From positions 1 to 28,514 of the forward strand of contig NRSV01000060.1 of assembly GCA_002286855.1 (NCBI GenBank): a stretch of 28,514 nucleotides of DNA, read 5' to 3'. Below are positions 1-10,214 of the stretch, one piece after another. The notes beneath the pieces are model-generated. The model was not told the origin of the DNA and made no database searches. It was given only the letters and a program-made list of their open reading frames with translations. A program made the translations under genes and the position numbers. Position 1 is the first letter of the stretch, and the number at the start of each line of letters is the position of its first letter. This stretch comes from Bipolaris cookei (lineage: Eukaryota; Ascomycota; Dothideomycetes; Pleosporales; Pleosporaceae).

Positions 1-70
1 GGATATCTTGAATAGCTAAGGATATATCTGCTTCAGTATAGGCTTTGTACGCGTTACGTTGTTGAGACAT
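1..70 (-). CDS. N-terminus of a probable pogo/Fot1-like transposase, cut by the window edge
   Basis: Read on the minus strand from an ATG at 68-70, the frame stays open to the window edge for 23 residues (MSQQRNAYKAYTEADISLAI and three more). The pattern 'YTEADISLAIQ' resembles the beginning of the psq-type helix-turn-helix that opens many fungal Tc1/mariner-pogo (Fot1) DDE transposases. Only the first residues are present, so no catalytic residue can be checked. The gene continues to the left of the window. It could also be another protein with a similar start. Confidence is limited by the short stretch. Confidence 0.4.
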   Translation of the reverse strand, partial: MSQQRNAYKAYTEADISLAIQDI

Positions 71-885
71 CACGCGTTGTTGTTACGAAGGTAGGGTAGG
101 GTAAGAAAGCTGCCGGTTCGGTGGGGCTGCCGGTTCGGTGGTGAAACACGTTAACTTGAATCATTTCGTTTAAATCATCCTTGCAATATTCACTGAACAT
201 CATGCTTTTGGTTGTCAAGCAATCAAACACGTACACCATAGCGCAAGACACAGATTTTAAGAAGTTCCGGCTGGAGGATCGCGGCTCTGCGTTATGCAAT
301 GTTGGTGGACGCTGCGGTGTGAACATGGCATGGGTTAGGGTTAGTGTCACTATTGGTATCATCAACACCGCCTCACATCAAGAAACATCAGTTTAGGGGT
401 TTTCAATATGTGTTCTACTCTCTGGAATATCCAGCTATATATCCCGCACTGAGATCAAATTCACTTGTCTCGTGCCGCAATATTCCGTTGCCAGGCATAC
501 CACTAACGCATGCATCTCAGCAGTACCCGAGTATTCGAAAACAAATGAATCAATCGCAGGCACCGATGGGCTTGATCTTTGCAAGCCACTCACTTGTACT
601 CGAATGTAAGAAGCCCAACCGACCAAAAACCATGTCTCACCCGTACATGCATGGGTTGCACACCGGCTACACATAAACCTGAACAAACAGATAGGTAGAA
701 ATCACATATAAAACCAAGCCAAGGATAGTTCCCGAAGTTTCCCAAGCGCGAGGTTCTGAGGACTTACCTCAACGATTCTCAGAAGAAGAGGAACAAGGAG
801 AATAAGGAACATATCCCAATTCATCATCTCGCTCGCTCTCAGGCTTACAGGAACCTCCATCTCCTTTACTCTCAGACTCACGGGA
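71..885. other. Non-coding stretch upstream of the transposase fragment
   Basis: No convincing gene is seen. Open frames here overlap on both strands and show no recognisable motif. It contains a 16-bp direct repeat (gctgccggttcggtgg at 109-124 and again at 126-141). It also contains two telomere-like hexamers side by side near 331-343, too few to count as a telomeric tract. Part of it may be the 5' non-coding end of the transposon whose coding region starts at 70. Confidence 0.4.
109..141. repeat. Short tandem duplication, 17-bp period
   Basis: The 16-mer gctgccggttcggtgg occurs at 109-124 and is repeated exactly at 126-141, with one g between the copies. It lies just upstream of the transposase-like start codon. 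No function is claimed. Confidence 0.7.
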
Positions 886-2424
886 CTATTCAACAATGGG
901 GGAATCAACCTGCATATCCTTGGCCAAGTCTAACGCATCTTGGAGGCTGACGTTGTTCGTGAGACCCTTTTCCTGGACCCACTTCCAGACCTTGTTCATG
1001 CCTGCGCTGCCTTCGATGATGGACTTTTCGGGGCCGGAAACGTTGCTGCTATCGATGGTGATGTGGACGGCTTGGTCGTTGTGCTCGATGGTGGCCCAGT
1101 AGGTGACGGTGTAGTTGGTTGGCGTTGGAAGCTTGGTTGCGGAGCCATCGGTATCGTCATCGGGGTTGCCCTGATCGTCAAGAACGGAAGCAATTTTGGG
1201 ATCGAAGTCGCCTGGGTTAATATCCGAACAGCAGGTCTTGGAATTGCCCCATCCAGGCGCGCAAGCATGAATGGCTTCGCCATCGATCGAGCCCCAGACG
1301 CCTTCATAAGGTGCGGTTGAATCTGCTTTATGAGCAAGGTGATCAAGGCAGTCGCCGGTACACGATAAATCCCAACAAGTATTAGCATGCTGAATAGTAT
1401 TGGTATTCTCAACAGCGTCCGCCAGTGCGATATCTGCAGCCAATGTGGTGGCCAGGTTCTCATTCGGTCCGGCTGAGAGCGACGGGGCGTGAAAGGGTAC
1501 AGAATCCGTAATGAGAGTGTCTGTGGCGTTCGAAGACTTTGCAGTAGCTGATGGAGATTGCTTGACAGGTCTCGAAGTGTCCTCGGGAATGGAGCCTTTC
1601 TCCAAACGGGAGATATCTGAGACCGTGACATCATCTCCGATCGACTCCGCTTCGTAACACTCCTGTGACTGGTGCTGAGCTATATCGCTGGATTGGAGGT
1701 TGGTTGGCTTCCGAAAGAGGGCATATGCATAAGGCACTTGAAGTGAGATAGGACTGTGCTCGCGCTTTTTCGGACGGTTCTCGATAGCAGATGAGGTTTC
1801 CGTACTCTGAATCGAGTGAGTTGCCTGTAAGGTATCCTGCGACTTGCCCTCGAACACTTCTTTGTCCAGATCAAAATTTCCTCCGTTAGCAGCTTCAACA
1901 CGATCGAAAGCCACAGCGTACTGCTTCTTCAGCTCGTACAGACGCTGTTCGATCCGTTTGGCCAGAGCAGTCTTAGTATTGGATAATGTATCATACGAGG
2001 TGGATATGCAAGCATCCGCAAGTCGCTGCAGGCTGCGAATGAAAATCCTGGCGTCATCAAGATCATCGCGAGTCCTAATGGCTTCAAAGGTCGGAGGAGT
2101 ATTCTCGGATATGCTGCTGGAGCTCTCGCTGTCGCTCTCGACATACGCGACTGATGTCTCCATTGGCGTTGGACACTCACAAGAGTGGGGTGAAATCATG
2201 TCGCCTGAATAGCTTGAATCCTCCCACAAAAACTGAGATCTCGAGGCAGACACCATATCGGCAGTGACACAAGTGTCTCTAGGAGTAGTTTTGTTGACGC
2301 TTCGGGATGCAGTGGGGCGTTCGGGTCGGGTTTGAGTACCACCATTCGGAGCAGTCGATTCATGCTTGTAGTCTTTCGGGGTAATGAAACGGTTGATGCA
2401 GCCGTTATCACTGGCCTTGACCAT
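886..2424 (-). CDS. Uncharacterised, largely disordered 512-aa protein
   Basis: A single uninterrupted frame of 512 codons runs from ATG at 2424 to TAG at 886-888. I do not recognise the family. The first ~110 residues are rich in Ser, Thr and acidic residues and look disordered. Residues ~115-185 are predicted helical, with a Lys/Glu/Arg-rich stretch (AKRIEQRLYELKKQYAVAF) that could form a coiled coil. The middle is again low-complexity. A Cys-rich patch around residues 345-400 (WDLSCTGDCLDHL, then HACAPGWGNSKTCC) precedes a folded-looking C-terminus with a beta-rich part (YTVTYWATIEHNDQAVHITI) and a helix ending in DSPIVE. No signal peptide or membrane segment is visible. An AT-rich TATA-like element lies about 80 bp upstream of the ATG. 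The long frame supports a real gene, but the function is unknown. Confidence 0.65.
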   Translation of the reverse strand: MVKASDNGCINRFITPKDYKHESTAPNGGTQTRPERPTASRSVNKTTPRDTCVTADMVSASRSQFLWEDSSYSGDMISPHSCECPTPMETSVAYVESDSESSSSISENTPPTFEAIRTRDDLDDARIFIRSLQRLADACISTSYDTLSNTKTALAKRIEQRLYELKKQYAVAFDRVEAANGGNFDLDKEVFEGKSQDTLQATHSIQSTETSSAIENRPKKREHSPISLQVPYAYALFRKPTNLQSSDIAQHQSQECYEAESIGDDVTVSDISRLEKGSIPEDTSRPVKQSPSATAKSSNATDTLITDSVPFHAPSLSAGPNENLATTLAADIALADAVENTNTIQHANTCWDLSCTGDCLDHLAHKADSTAPYEGVWGSIDGEAIHACAPGWGNSKTCCSDINPGDFDPKIASVLDDQGNPDDDTDGSATKLPTPTNYTVTYWATIEHNDQAVHITIDSSNVSGPEKSIIEGSAGMNKVWKWVQEKGLTNNVSLQDALDLAKDMQVDSPIVE

Positions 2425-2502
2425 ATTTAGCAGTTTATGGTGGGTTGTGGGGAGATTTGCAAAGAAGTATGGTGTGAGATATACTCGCTACCGGTAAAAG
2501 AA

Positions 2503-2510
2503 TTATATAT
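2503..2510 (-). promoter_or_regulatory. TATA-like box for the gene at 886-2424
   Basis: On the minus strand the sequence reads ATATATAA, about 80 bp upstream of the ATG at 2424. This is a plausible core-promoter position; it is called from the motif alone. Confidence 0.3.
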
Positions 2511-2755
2511 CCTACTGTGAGAAGTTTTGATGCCAGGTGAAGTGAGAACGAGCATTTGCGAACCAATTCGCAGTTAGAGAAAGAAACAGTCCGCAAGTCA
2601 GCCGTCAGAGCATCTTGTGACGTAAACATCAAACGTGGATTCAAGTTAGAGCGAAAGTGAGGCACGGTTGTCACCCTCGCGAACACCCCTGGCATGTTAC
2701 CGTCCATTCTCCATACATAAAAAATCCCAATGAACATGCAATATAGCATATACCT

Positions 2756-3495
2756 TCATTGGAGCAGCGGCCTCGTCTCCCGGTTTCTTGTGTTCCACCA
2801 AAAGAACCCCCTTCGTCTTGTCCCATTGTCGACCTCTTCAATCTCGAATTCCCTCTGCTCTCCTCTGACTCTTCTCCACCATTTATCCCACCCTTCACTC
2901 TTTCTCAGCCACACGCCGCTACTCCCATCCCCAAAAACAATGTATCCACCGCGACTTGCCTTGGCACCTACAAGAGCCCAGCCAATGCACTTGGAAAGCC
3001 CGTAGATGACCAGCACACCAAAAAGCGTACAGAAAATCGTGACTATGGATGTCAAGAAAGTGATGGTAGAGACCTGGCATCCCAGTCCCGAAGTACGCAG
3101 TTCAAAACGCTCTGAGCCCATGGCGCAAATGGAATGGTGGCGAATAGGTGAGAGAAGAGGGAAAGCTCTGGAAAAGCTATCTAGGGGAAGGGGAAGACAT
3201 GTCGAAGACTGTTGCTGGATGTTTAGCGTCGGTTTTATCATTGGTCAATTGTTCGTGTTTTTCAAAAAGTTTTCCGTGAAATGCAGGTGACAGAAGGAAG
3301 ACATACGATTGCGCACCATCCGCAATGACCTTTGCTCCTGTGGCAATCACCGCAATCAGTATAGCCCCAGCACAGCTTCAGGCGGTCCCAATCATCCTTG
3401 GGGCTCGTCTGCAGGCGTTGGTGGAATAGCTCTGTCGCATTGATCAACGCGTCATTGTCACGCTTGGCAGGGGTTGCGGGGCAATTAGATGGCAT
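2756..3495 (-). CDS. PSI-domain single-pass membrane protein (two exons)
   Basis: Exon 1 is 3495-3307 (63 aa from ATG at 3495). Its last codon is followed by a GTATGT donor. Exon 2 probably starts at 3208 after a CAG acceptor with a CTAAAC branch site, and ends at TGA 2756-2758, giving 213 aa. An in-frame CAG six bases earlier (exon start 3214) would add two Gln. Joining the exons rebuilds a compact Cys-rich module (CWGYTDCGDCHRSKGHCGWC, then SSTCLPLP and SIC) with the CxxCxxC and CGWC spacing of plexin-semaphorin-integrin (PSI) domains seen in small fungal membrane proteins. A hydrophobic segment of about 23 residues (~112-134, TITFLTSIVTIFCTLFGVLV) follows, then a basic and acidic tail. No N-terminal signal peptide is evident, so topology is unclear. 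The exact role is unknown. The family call rests on the Cys pattern and the membrane layout. Confidence 0.75.
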
Positions 3496-4034
3496 TATGT
3501 TTGTTTGGTGAAGTTAGGACCTGGGACAATTTAGGACTATGGGAAGATAGAGCAACAGAGAGTGGATGACACAGGTGACGGCGACGAAAGAGAGGACAAG
3601 CATGTGGTGGAGTGTTGAGGTCACTCATGTAATGGATTTCACGCTAAGGTGCATTGGTCACGTGAGCACTCACTACCGTTTCTACAATTCTTGGACGCAT
3701 CGCCAAGTCTGGAATATTGTGATGTGGTATCACGTGATAAGACTGCAAATATATATTAGGAATTCTTTTCGGAGTAGATAGATACCTTCTTCACTCAACA
3801 CAATACAGCGATTGAATTTCAGCTCTATTCTACCAGCTCGATTGCGGGTCACCCTTGATCTTGAGCTCGATCCTGTATCGTGCCACAACATCACTTAGCA
3901 GTAACAATAAGGCATATGAATGACAACGGTCTGAATGATTCAACTATGAAGAAATGAAGATATATACAAAAATATGAAGCCCCATATATACGACGTCCCT
4001 GCAATTTTCATGCTAGGGTATGACTAAAGACCTC
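3496..4034. other. Intergenic: 5' flank of the PSI gene and 3' flank of cdh
   Basis: No gene is supported. The short plus-strand frame at 3566-3781 has no recognisable motif and AT-rich ends. The left part should contain the promoter of the PSI-domain gene and the right part (from ~3780) the 3' untranslated region of the cellobiose dehydrogenase, with AT-rich runs around 3755-3790 and 3955-4000 suitable for polyadenylation. Confidence 0.4.
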
Positions 4035-6865
4035 TTATGCGGGGATGCATTGAGAGTAGAATGTGTTGTTGAACGTGCACTTGTATCCGCTAACACAAGC
4101 TGTAGGGCCAGTCCAGCCTTGACCACCGCATCTATTGCCGTGTAAGTTTATGTTTGATATTCAAAGACACTAGAGTCACTTACTGTTGCCAGGCATTCGC
4201 TACGGCGGTTGGGGTAGGCTTGGCCGAAGACTTGGTGGGAGTAACGCTGGTTGGCTTAGATGAAGAAGCGGGGGCAGAGCTAACTGGCTTGGATGAAGAA
4301 GCGGGAGCAGAGCTGACTGGCTTGGATGAAGTAGACTGTCCTCCTCCAGTGCTAGGACCAAGAGCAATGATCCTGGCGGCTGCGTGCTCTGCGATGGTGA
4401 CGATGTAAGAAGTAGGGTTGGTGAAGATTTGACTGCATCAGGTTAGTTTGTGGATCAAGAAAAGTGTAGTGTATGGGGACTCACCCAGGGAAGATGGAAG
4501 CATCGACGACATGAATGTTGTTTGTTCCATAGACCTGAGCGTTCAAATCAACAACCGAGGTTCCGCCAGTAAGTCCACTGTCAGTTCCAAGCTTAGCGGT
4601 ACCGATCCAGTGGTTGGCGCGACGCGCAGATGGGGTTTTTGGCAGACTGGCGACGTATTCCTCGACAGTCTGGTTGGCACTAGGGACCTGGAACTCAATC
4701 TGAGGGTTTCTCTTGATAGCTTTGATCATGCTCTTGATTCCCGCAATGACGGCATCGGTATCAGCCTGGTTAGCCAAGTATGGGGGCTTGCTGACAACCA
4801 TGTTGAGAGCACCGTTGATGGAGAGGGCACCTCGCGAGGTAGAGCCGTGACCGAGGTACTGAGAGATGGTGAGGTGGTTCGTGTCATTGGGTCCGGGGCC
4901 CTCAACGCGAGCAGTCCACTGGATAGATCGGTCGATTCCGTCAGTTCCCCTGATCATTTCCCAAGCAACAGGGCCAATGTTGGGGGCAGAGGTAGCGAGG
5001 ATACCTGAGCGCTTGCTCAAGTATAGGTTCTTGTCAGCCTCGATAGGGGTGTTCCATGCCTCGTAGAAGTTGTAGTTGGAAATGTTGGGGTGCTTGATGA
5101 CGAGATCGGTGTTAACGTGGTCGTTCAAGTTTTGTCCGACGGGAAGCTCAATCCAGTCAGACTCCTTGATCATGGTCGCACCGTCACGAGCGCTGCCTTT
5201 GACGACATTGAGCTGGTCCTTTGGTCCAATACCACTGCGGAAGAGAAGCTTGGAACTTCCAAAAGCACCAGCGGAAAGGACGATACGGCCACCTGGGTTC
5301 AAGTTGACAGTACCGCAGTAGCCGGTACCACCAACGCCGCTCTCAAGCTCAACACCGGTAGCGACTCCGCCGTTACGAATAACACGGCGAGCCATGGTGT
5401 TTGTCCAAAGCTTGAAGTTTGACCTCTTGAGCGCAGAAACCATGTAAGTGCCGAGAGGACCCTGTCGCTGTCCGTTTTCGTACATGAAAGGAGCGTGCGA
5501 GTAAGTCCTGTTCTTCTGGTTCTGCTGGCTGTTTGCGACGACACTCTTCCAGCCATCAGCACCAAGAGCACTGGAGAGAAGGTTGAAGCCTTCTTGCTTG
5601 TAACGCTTGCCATCGACCGAAGGAGTGTCTGTTCCAGGAATGCGCTGGAAGACGCGGTCGATGGCGGACTTGACATCGGATGATTTCCAGCCAGAAGGGA
5701 ATTGGTAGTCGAAGTCGATATCAACTGGCTTCCACCAAAGCGCAGCATTGACAGCAGTACCGCCACCAAGGACGCAGCCAGCCATCTGGTCGATATCGGT
5801 ACAGGCGACACCAGCAGAGTCGACCCAGATTTGATTGCAGAGACCGGGAATGTCGAAGCGGGTGAGGTTGTTGCTGAGAGCCCAGTCAGGACCCATCTTT
5901 CCACCCAAGCGAGCAAGAGATGGCGGGCCCTTCTCGAGCAGGAGCACACTCTTGCCAGACTCGGAAAGCTTGTCAGCCATGGGGATACCTCCAGCACCAC
6001 CACCAATGACGATGTAGTCGTAGGAACCGCTAGGAGCGGGGGAACCCTGGCATGCTGCAGTTGGTGTGGGGGTGGCACCAGGCGATGTAGGTGTAGGTGA
6101 GCCAGTGTCGGGCTCGGCCAGTTTGACCCAGTCAGCGTATTTTGCGCTCCTGGCTGGGGCAACTTGAGCACCAAAGAGACCCTGTCCCTTGTTGTGCTGA
6201 ACCCAAGTGCCGGCGTAAACCTTATCGTGTTGAGCCCATCCGATGACTTGCACCTCGCCAGTTGGCAGTTGAGAGCCCTCGGCACCTCCTTGGTTCCAGG
6301 CCCAACAGTTTTTACACAGGTAAACGAGCTCAAAGTTGGTGTCAGAGACCTTGTGGTAGATCTGACTAAGAGTGGCATTGCCAGTGTAGTCATCAGGGGC
6401 TACGTAACCACTGCACTGGGTTAGTAGGGGGTTTAACAACCACGTCGGAACTAAACTGACGATGCATGGTAGAAGCCAGCCTTGACAGCATCTTTTTCGG
6501 GCCAGGCCACGAGAAGAAGGGCGTCAGGCATACCACCACGGTGACTCAAACCGGACCAACCCTGGCCTGCGGTGAGGGAACCTTTCTGGTGAGGAGTGTT
6601 AGAATAAGCAAAACTAGGCAGATGATATGTGCGTGTGTTTTGGTTAACTTACAATGTAACCAATGTAGTTCAAGTTGTTGCCAGTCGCGGCTTCGGGTAG
6701 GGCCATTCCCCATTCGAGGCCACCAGCAGTCTCAGCGCTGTTGACCACTTGGCGCCAAAAGGTGATACCGGTGGCAGCATGGGTAAAGGTTTCCTGTCCG
6801 TATGCCAGAGAGGCGAAAGAAGAAGAAAGCAGCGCAGCTGCCTTGGCAAAAGAAGAGCCCTTCAT
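4035..6865 (-). CDS. cdh: Cellobiose dehydrogenase, cytochrome-flavin-CBM1 (five exons)
   Basis: Exons 6865-6653, 6585-6461, 6410-4485, 4432-4184 and 4131-4035 join in frame to 869 aa. Introns are 67, 50, 52 and 52 nt, with CTAAC-type branch sites in at least the first three. A signal peptide (~1-23, ending LAYG) is followed by an AA8 cytochrome domain; Met90 (HRGGMPDALLLVAW) and His185 (WVQHNKGQGLFG) match the known axial haem ligands. A Pro/Thr linker (~212-240) leads to the AA3_1 GMC flavin domain with the FAD motif GGGAGG (249-254), a GMC signature (GCVLGGGTAVNAALWW), catalytic His713 (ANHWIGTAKLG) and Asn760. A Ser/Pro linker with tandem repeats precedes a C-terminal CBM1 (WQQCGGQGWTGPTACVSGYK and three further Cys positions). 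The secreted enzyme oxidises cellobiose to cellobionolactone and can pass electrons via haem to lytic polysaccharide monooxygenases. The CBM1 makes it a class IIA ascomycete type. All key residues are present, so it looks functional. Confidence 0.97.
4253..4331 (-). repeat. 33-bp tandem repeat in the cdh linker (2.4 copies)
   Basis: Two near-identical 33-bp units (4253-4285 and 4286-4318) and a 13-bp partial unit encode repeats of the 11-residue SSAPASSSKPV in the linker between the flavin domain and the CBM1. The units differ at only a few bases, so copy number may vary between strains and change linker length. Confidence 0.85.
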
Positions 6866-6932
6866 CTTGAGGGGTAAATGAACGAAGGTGAAAGCTGGCG
6901 GGCTGGAGGACCATGCCAGGGTGCCATGGTGG

Positions 6933-6939
6933 TTATATA
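6933..6939 (-). promoter_or_regulatory. TATA box of cdh
   Basis: The minus strand reads TATATAA 68 bp upstream of the cdh start codon at 6865, a typical fungal core-promoter position. Confidence 0.5.
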
Positions 6940-9279
6940 CATTTGATGCTGCCCCCATCCCCCCTAGACGCTTCTATCGAGTGCATAGAAGGTAGGATGG
7001 ACGCCATTGGGGCCAAGCCACTACCTGGGGGAGTGCATCTGGAGGCGGCAGAACAGGCCCCTTGAGCCAGGCACAGAAGATGGAAATCGAGCACAGTGGG
7101 CCTTGCATGCAGGCTGGATTACCATGAGACGCGCCGCCATTGGGTGCGGTGGGCGTCAACGTGACCTTGCCAAGGGCCAGGACAAGTGGTTAATATGTAG
7201 CAATAAGGGCGACAAGGGGGAGTTGATTGATGTAGATTGCCTTAAAGCCGGGAATTCAGCTCATTTGCCGTCGGCGACGCTACTATAGCCCGTTTGGGAC
7301 AGCTAAGGCTTGCCCTAACAGGCTTAGCGCCGTTTAAGCGGCTGGAAACAACTCTTGGAACTCATCCTTTCATCACACAATGCCACCCCCAACCATGCGC
7401 TCGAGCACTCTCTTCGACCGCATTGGCACATCCTTTTCGCTAACGGCTCCGTGACGCCCGTTCCGGCGAGTTGCCTCACGCCAGTGTCCGTGTCAACGTT
7501 GCGGCGCTACCATGCGACTCGGACTCTCCACACAACTGCCCACTACCAATCTATTATATTGTGTCTGCTGTCGCCTCGCCTGGCGTCATTCACTACGCCG
7601 CCTCGGGCCTTCCATTGCCCTGCAATTAAGACGGTCGTTTATTCATCTAATTGTCGGCTCCTCGCGCCTGCATGTACTTTTCTGGCCATGCACGTGCTAC
7701 AGACACAGGACACGTGCAGTAACGCCCGACAGCATGTTGCGCAGGGCAGATATATTGACAGACGGAGAATGTATTGTTTCTGCGGCTTTGTCATGATGAG
7801 AAATAGTGCCGAGTTCGGTATCCATGTTTCCTCTTGCGCAACGGTGCCGTGTTCCGTTTAGTGAGCGGTTTAGCATTATGGCATGTATAGAGACTTATAG
7901 TACTTAGAGTACATATGGAGCAGCCTTTGGTGAAAGTCTACGCCAGACACGGAGGAACTGCAGCGAAACTTGCCGAGTTCGCCGTTACTCGTATGCATGC
8001 TGTACATAATTGGGCCAAGCAACGTGCATGCTTGGTACAAGTCTTTGCTAGAATGCATGGAGGCGGCGTAGAAGACCAAGGGCTCGTGTGCTGCTCAAAG
8101 AGGCTAATGATTCCAAACAGCTAATCACCGCACGCATGTAACACAATCGACGACAGTTATTGGGGCGCGGTGGGCACTGCTAGATCCCGCCATGTAAACA
8201 AGTCTCATGTTTCAGGATTAGCAACGAGTGGGATAGGGCGGCTATGGTGTTTCATAATGTCGTCTAGAATGCTTGGGAGTTCGTGGAATACCTATGTAAG
8301 CGCGATGGATACCCACTTACTAGCGTGTGGCGGTTTAGTATATAGTTACATAAGTTACGCAACTACAAATATGTAGATACTTAGACGCCCTCTTCCCGAA
8401 TGCTATGGGCACGTCTTGTCTCAGCTGCACTCCGCAACCCGGCCTTGCTACGCGCTCAGCAGCCCCTAATCTTAGGCCTAGGACAGTCTGACTGCTGAGT
8501 GACGGCATCCGCTCGGCACGGCACGCTGAGACAGACAAGACCGGTGTCTATACCTGGCCGCGTCATACTACTCATCTCGGAAAGCAGCGGATTCTCCGTC
8601 TGCCAGAGTGATGGTCCGCAAGCTGTCGGAGTGTCATGAGAGTGGTTGTGGAAGGGTAGGTTTATTGGTGCAGGTGTGTATGCACTGAACATACATATAC
8701 TGGCTGGTATACATCGAGGTACATGTATAAGTCAGCGATTTAGCCTTTTGACTTCGATCGGCAAACCTGCGTGGTGTAACTTGGGCATGTTTGGCGAAAC
8801 CTTGCGAGAATGTCAGTGTCATTATACTTACTAGTATGAGTGATATGAAGCATGGTGGCGGTGGTATGAGAATGGCGTAAGCGACATTGCGTGCTGGGCC
8901 TCCGCACTGGGAGTCGAAAAGCCGAGGGACATGGTCTTGTGTCTCGAATAGCGATAAGTGGCCACTTGGACATTTGCCGGTAATCAACTTGCGTTACGCT
9001 CCAACAGGCACCATTTCTTCCTATTGCATGGTTGACGATCAAAAGTCCAACGGTGGCGCATGTGTTCTATGCACCCCACAAAACCCGAGGAGCGGTAGTT
9101 GGCCTTGGTCTAGGCTTGTTGATGGTACCTTGCATCCTTGTGCTTGGGTTGGTTGGGTCTTATTCCCCACACCCCAAACGGCCCCATGATCCGATCTTCT
9201 CCGCTCCGCTGCTATTGACGCCTTGACATTCCCCTCAGTCGCACACACAGACACACGTCCACTAACGAAGAAGACGAAT
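6940..9279. other. 2.3-kb intergenic region between cdh and the next gene
   Basis: No gene is supported. The longest frame (7355-7861, +) lacks an ATG start and has no recognisable domain. Frames around 8450-9320 overlap on both strands without motifs. The left few hundred bases should be the cdh promoter; the rest holds no clear repeat or RNA gene. A rapidly evolving or non-coding transcript cannot be excluded. Confidence 0.45.
7025..7044. promoter_or_regulatory. Pair of possible CreA/CRE-1 sites upstream of cdh
   Basis: CTGGGG (7025-7030) and CTGGAG (7039-7044) both fit the carbon-catabolite repressor consensus SYGGRG, lie 8 bp apart and are about 160-180 bp upstream of the cdh ATG. Paired sites are the functional arrangement known for CreA. 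Such short motifs are common by chance, so this is only suggestive. Confidence 0.25.
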
Positions 9280-9339
9280 ATGCATGACGAACGCAAGTTC
9301 TCTCTTCTTACCACCATGGCGTGAAAGAAGCTGACATAA

Positions 9340-9891
9340 CCAACCTACACAGACCCCCATCCCCTCCTCGCCCAAGTTCCCCTCACCGTCTCGCCATTCA
9401 TCTCGCTGCCCACGGCCACGCCCCTCCCTTACTCATACAAGTCGCTTCCCTCGACCCTACCGCCAAGCGTTGTCTCGCAGCAGCAGCAGCAGCAACAGAA
9501 CGAGTCGTCGTCTTCACATCATCCTCATCAACAACAAGAAGAATCCACAGGCGCATACGTTGTGTCTGCGTCTGGCACGTCTGCGTCTCCAGACCAGATT
9601 CTCTCGTCGTGCACAGCGCTACAGGCGCATTTGAAGCAGCTCGAAGAAGATGCGCGGAGGACACTGGCACAGTGGGAGGAGAGGAGACGGGCAGAGGATT
9701 TGGCTGAGAAGAGAAGAGTAGCGCCGGGCTGGCTGGACAGTGGAGTCCATATCATCAAACCAGAAGGTGTAGATGAGGACAAGGGAAAAGACCCGCAACA
9801 ACAAAACCTCATGGATTTGGATCCCCAGGCCGAACAAAAGGCAAAGCAAGGTGAAGAGCTCGACAGAGTATTTGGCGGACTAAAGGTCTAG
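9340..9891 (+). CDS. Small fungal protein with coiled coil and APGWLDSG motif; 5' end unresolved
   Basis: The frame ending at TAG 9889-9891 is open back to 9340, just after an in-frame TAA, and has no ATG before 9811. It reads PLPYSYKSLP, then a Gln run (about 9478-9498), a His/Gln/Ser-rich stretch, a helical segment (TALQAHLKQLEEDARRTLAQ followed by WEERRRAEDLAEKRR), the conserved-looking APGWLDSGVHIIKPEG and an acidic tail ending DRVFGGLKV. The coding quality of the last ~110 residues is good. The true start must be in an upstream exon. An ATG at 9280 or 9316 is attractive, but the only obvious donor (GTGAAA at 9321) would give a 32-nt intron to the acceptor at 9351-9352, and the phase does not fit. 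The APGWLD segment recalls small fungal proteins of unknown function. Role unknown. Convergent with the septin gene. Confidence 0.55.
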   Translation, partial: PTYTDPHPLLAQVPLTVSPFISLPTATPLPYSYKSLPSTLPPSVVSQQQQQQQNESSSSHHPHQQQEESTGAYVVSASGTSASPDQILSSCTALQAHLKQLEEDARRTLAQWEERRRAEDLAEKRRVAPGWLDSGVHIIKPEGVDEDKGKDPQQQNLMDLDPQAEQKAKQGEELDRVFGGLKV

Positions 9892-10214
9892 CCATATATC
9901 ACCAATAACATCACCCATGGCAAGACAGGCGCAAACAACACAGTGGGGCAAGAATTAATACCACATTGTACCAGAGAAAAAAAAGAAGTAGAAGCTATGA
10001 CATGCTGTTTTAGCCCAGGTCCAGTGCTACATTTGCCCATAGCCGAAAAACCTCCCCATCGCAGAGCGACATTACACACATATGACAACCAAACAATTCG
10101 AAACAGAAGGGGAATCTTGCAAGGAGGAAGAATCTCGACAATCATTGCCACACCGCCATACACCACACATACGCCAGCCCGTTGTACTACAACACAGGCT
10201 ACAGCCTGAGTGGC
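9892..10214. other. Convergent intergenic 3' region
   Basis: This 323-bp stretch lies between the stop of the small plus-strand gene and the stop of the minus-strand septin gene. It should hold both 3' untranslated regions. No further feature is seen apart from an A-run near 9976-9984. Confidence 0.5.

Noticed and set aside
329..346. Telomere-like GGGTTAGGGTTAG
   Set aside because: Only two hexamer units are present and the surroundings are not repetitive, so it is not evidence of a chromosome end or a telomere relic.
940..1634. Long frames antisense or out of phase with the gene at 886-2424
   Set aside because: They are shadows of the 512-codon frame; their translations are low-complexity and show no motif.
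7355..7861. 168-codon plus-strand open frame
   Set aside because: It has no ATG at its start, no recognisable domain and no intron signals that extend it. Composition looks like GC-neutral intergenic DNA.
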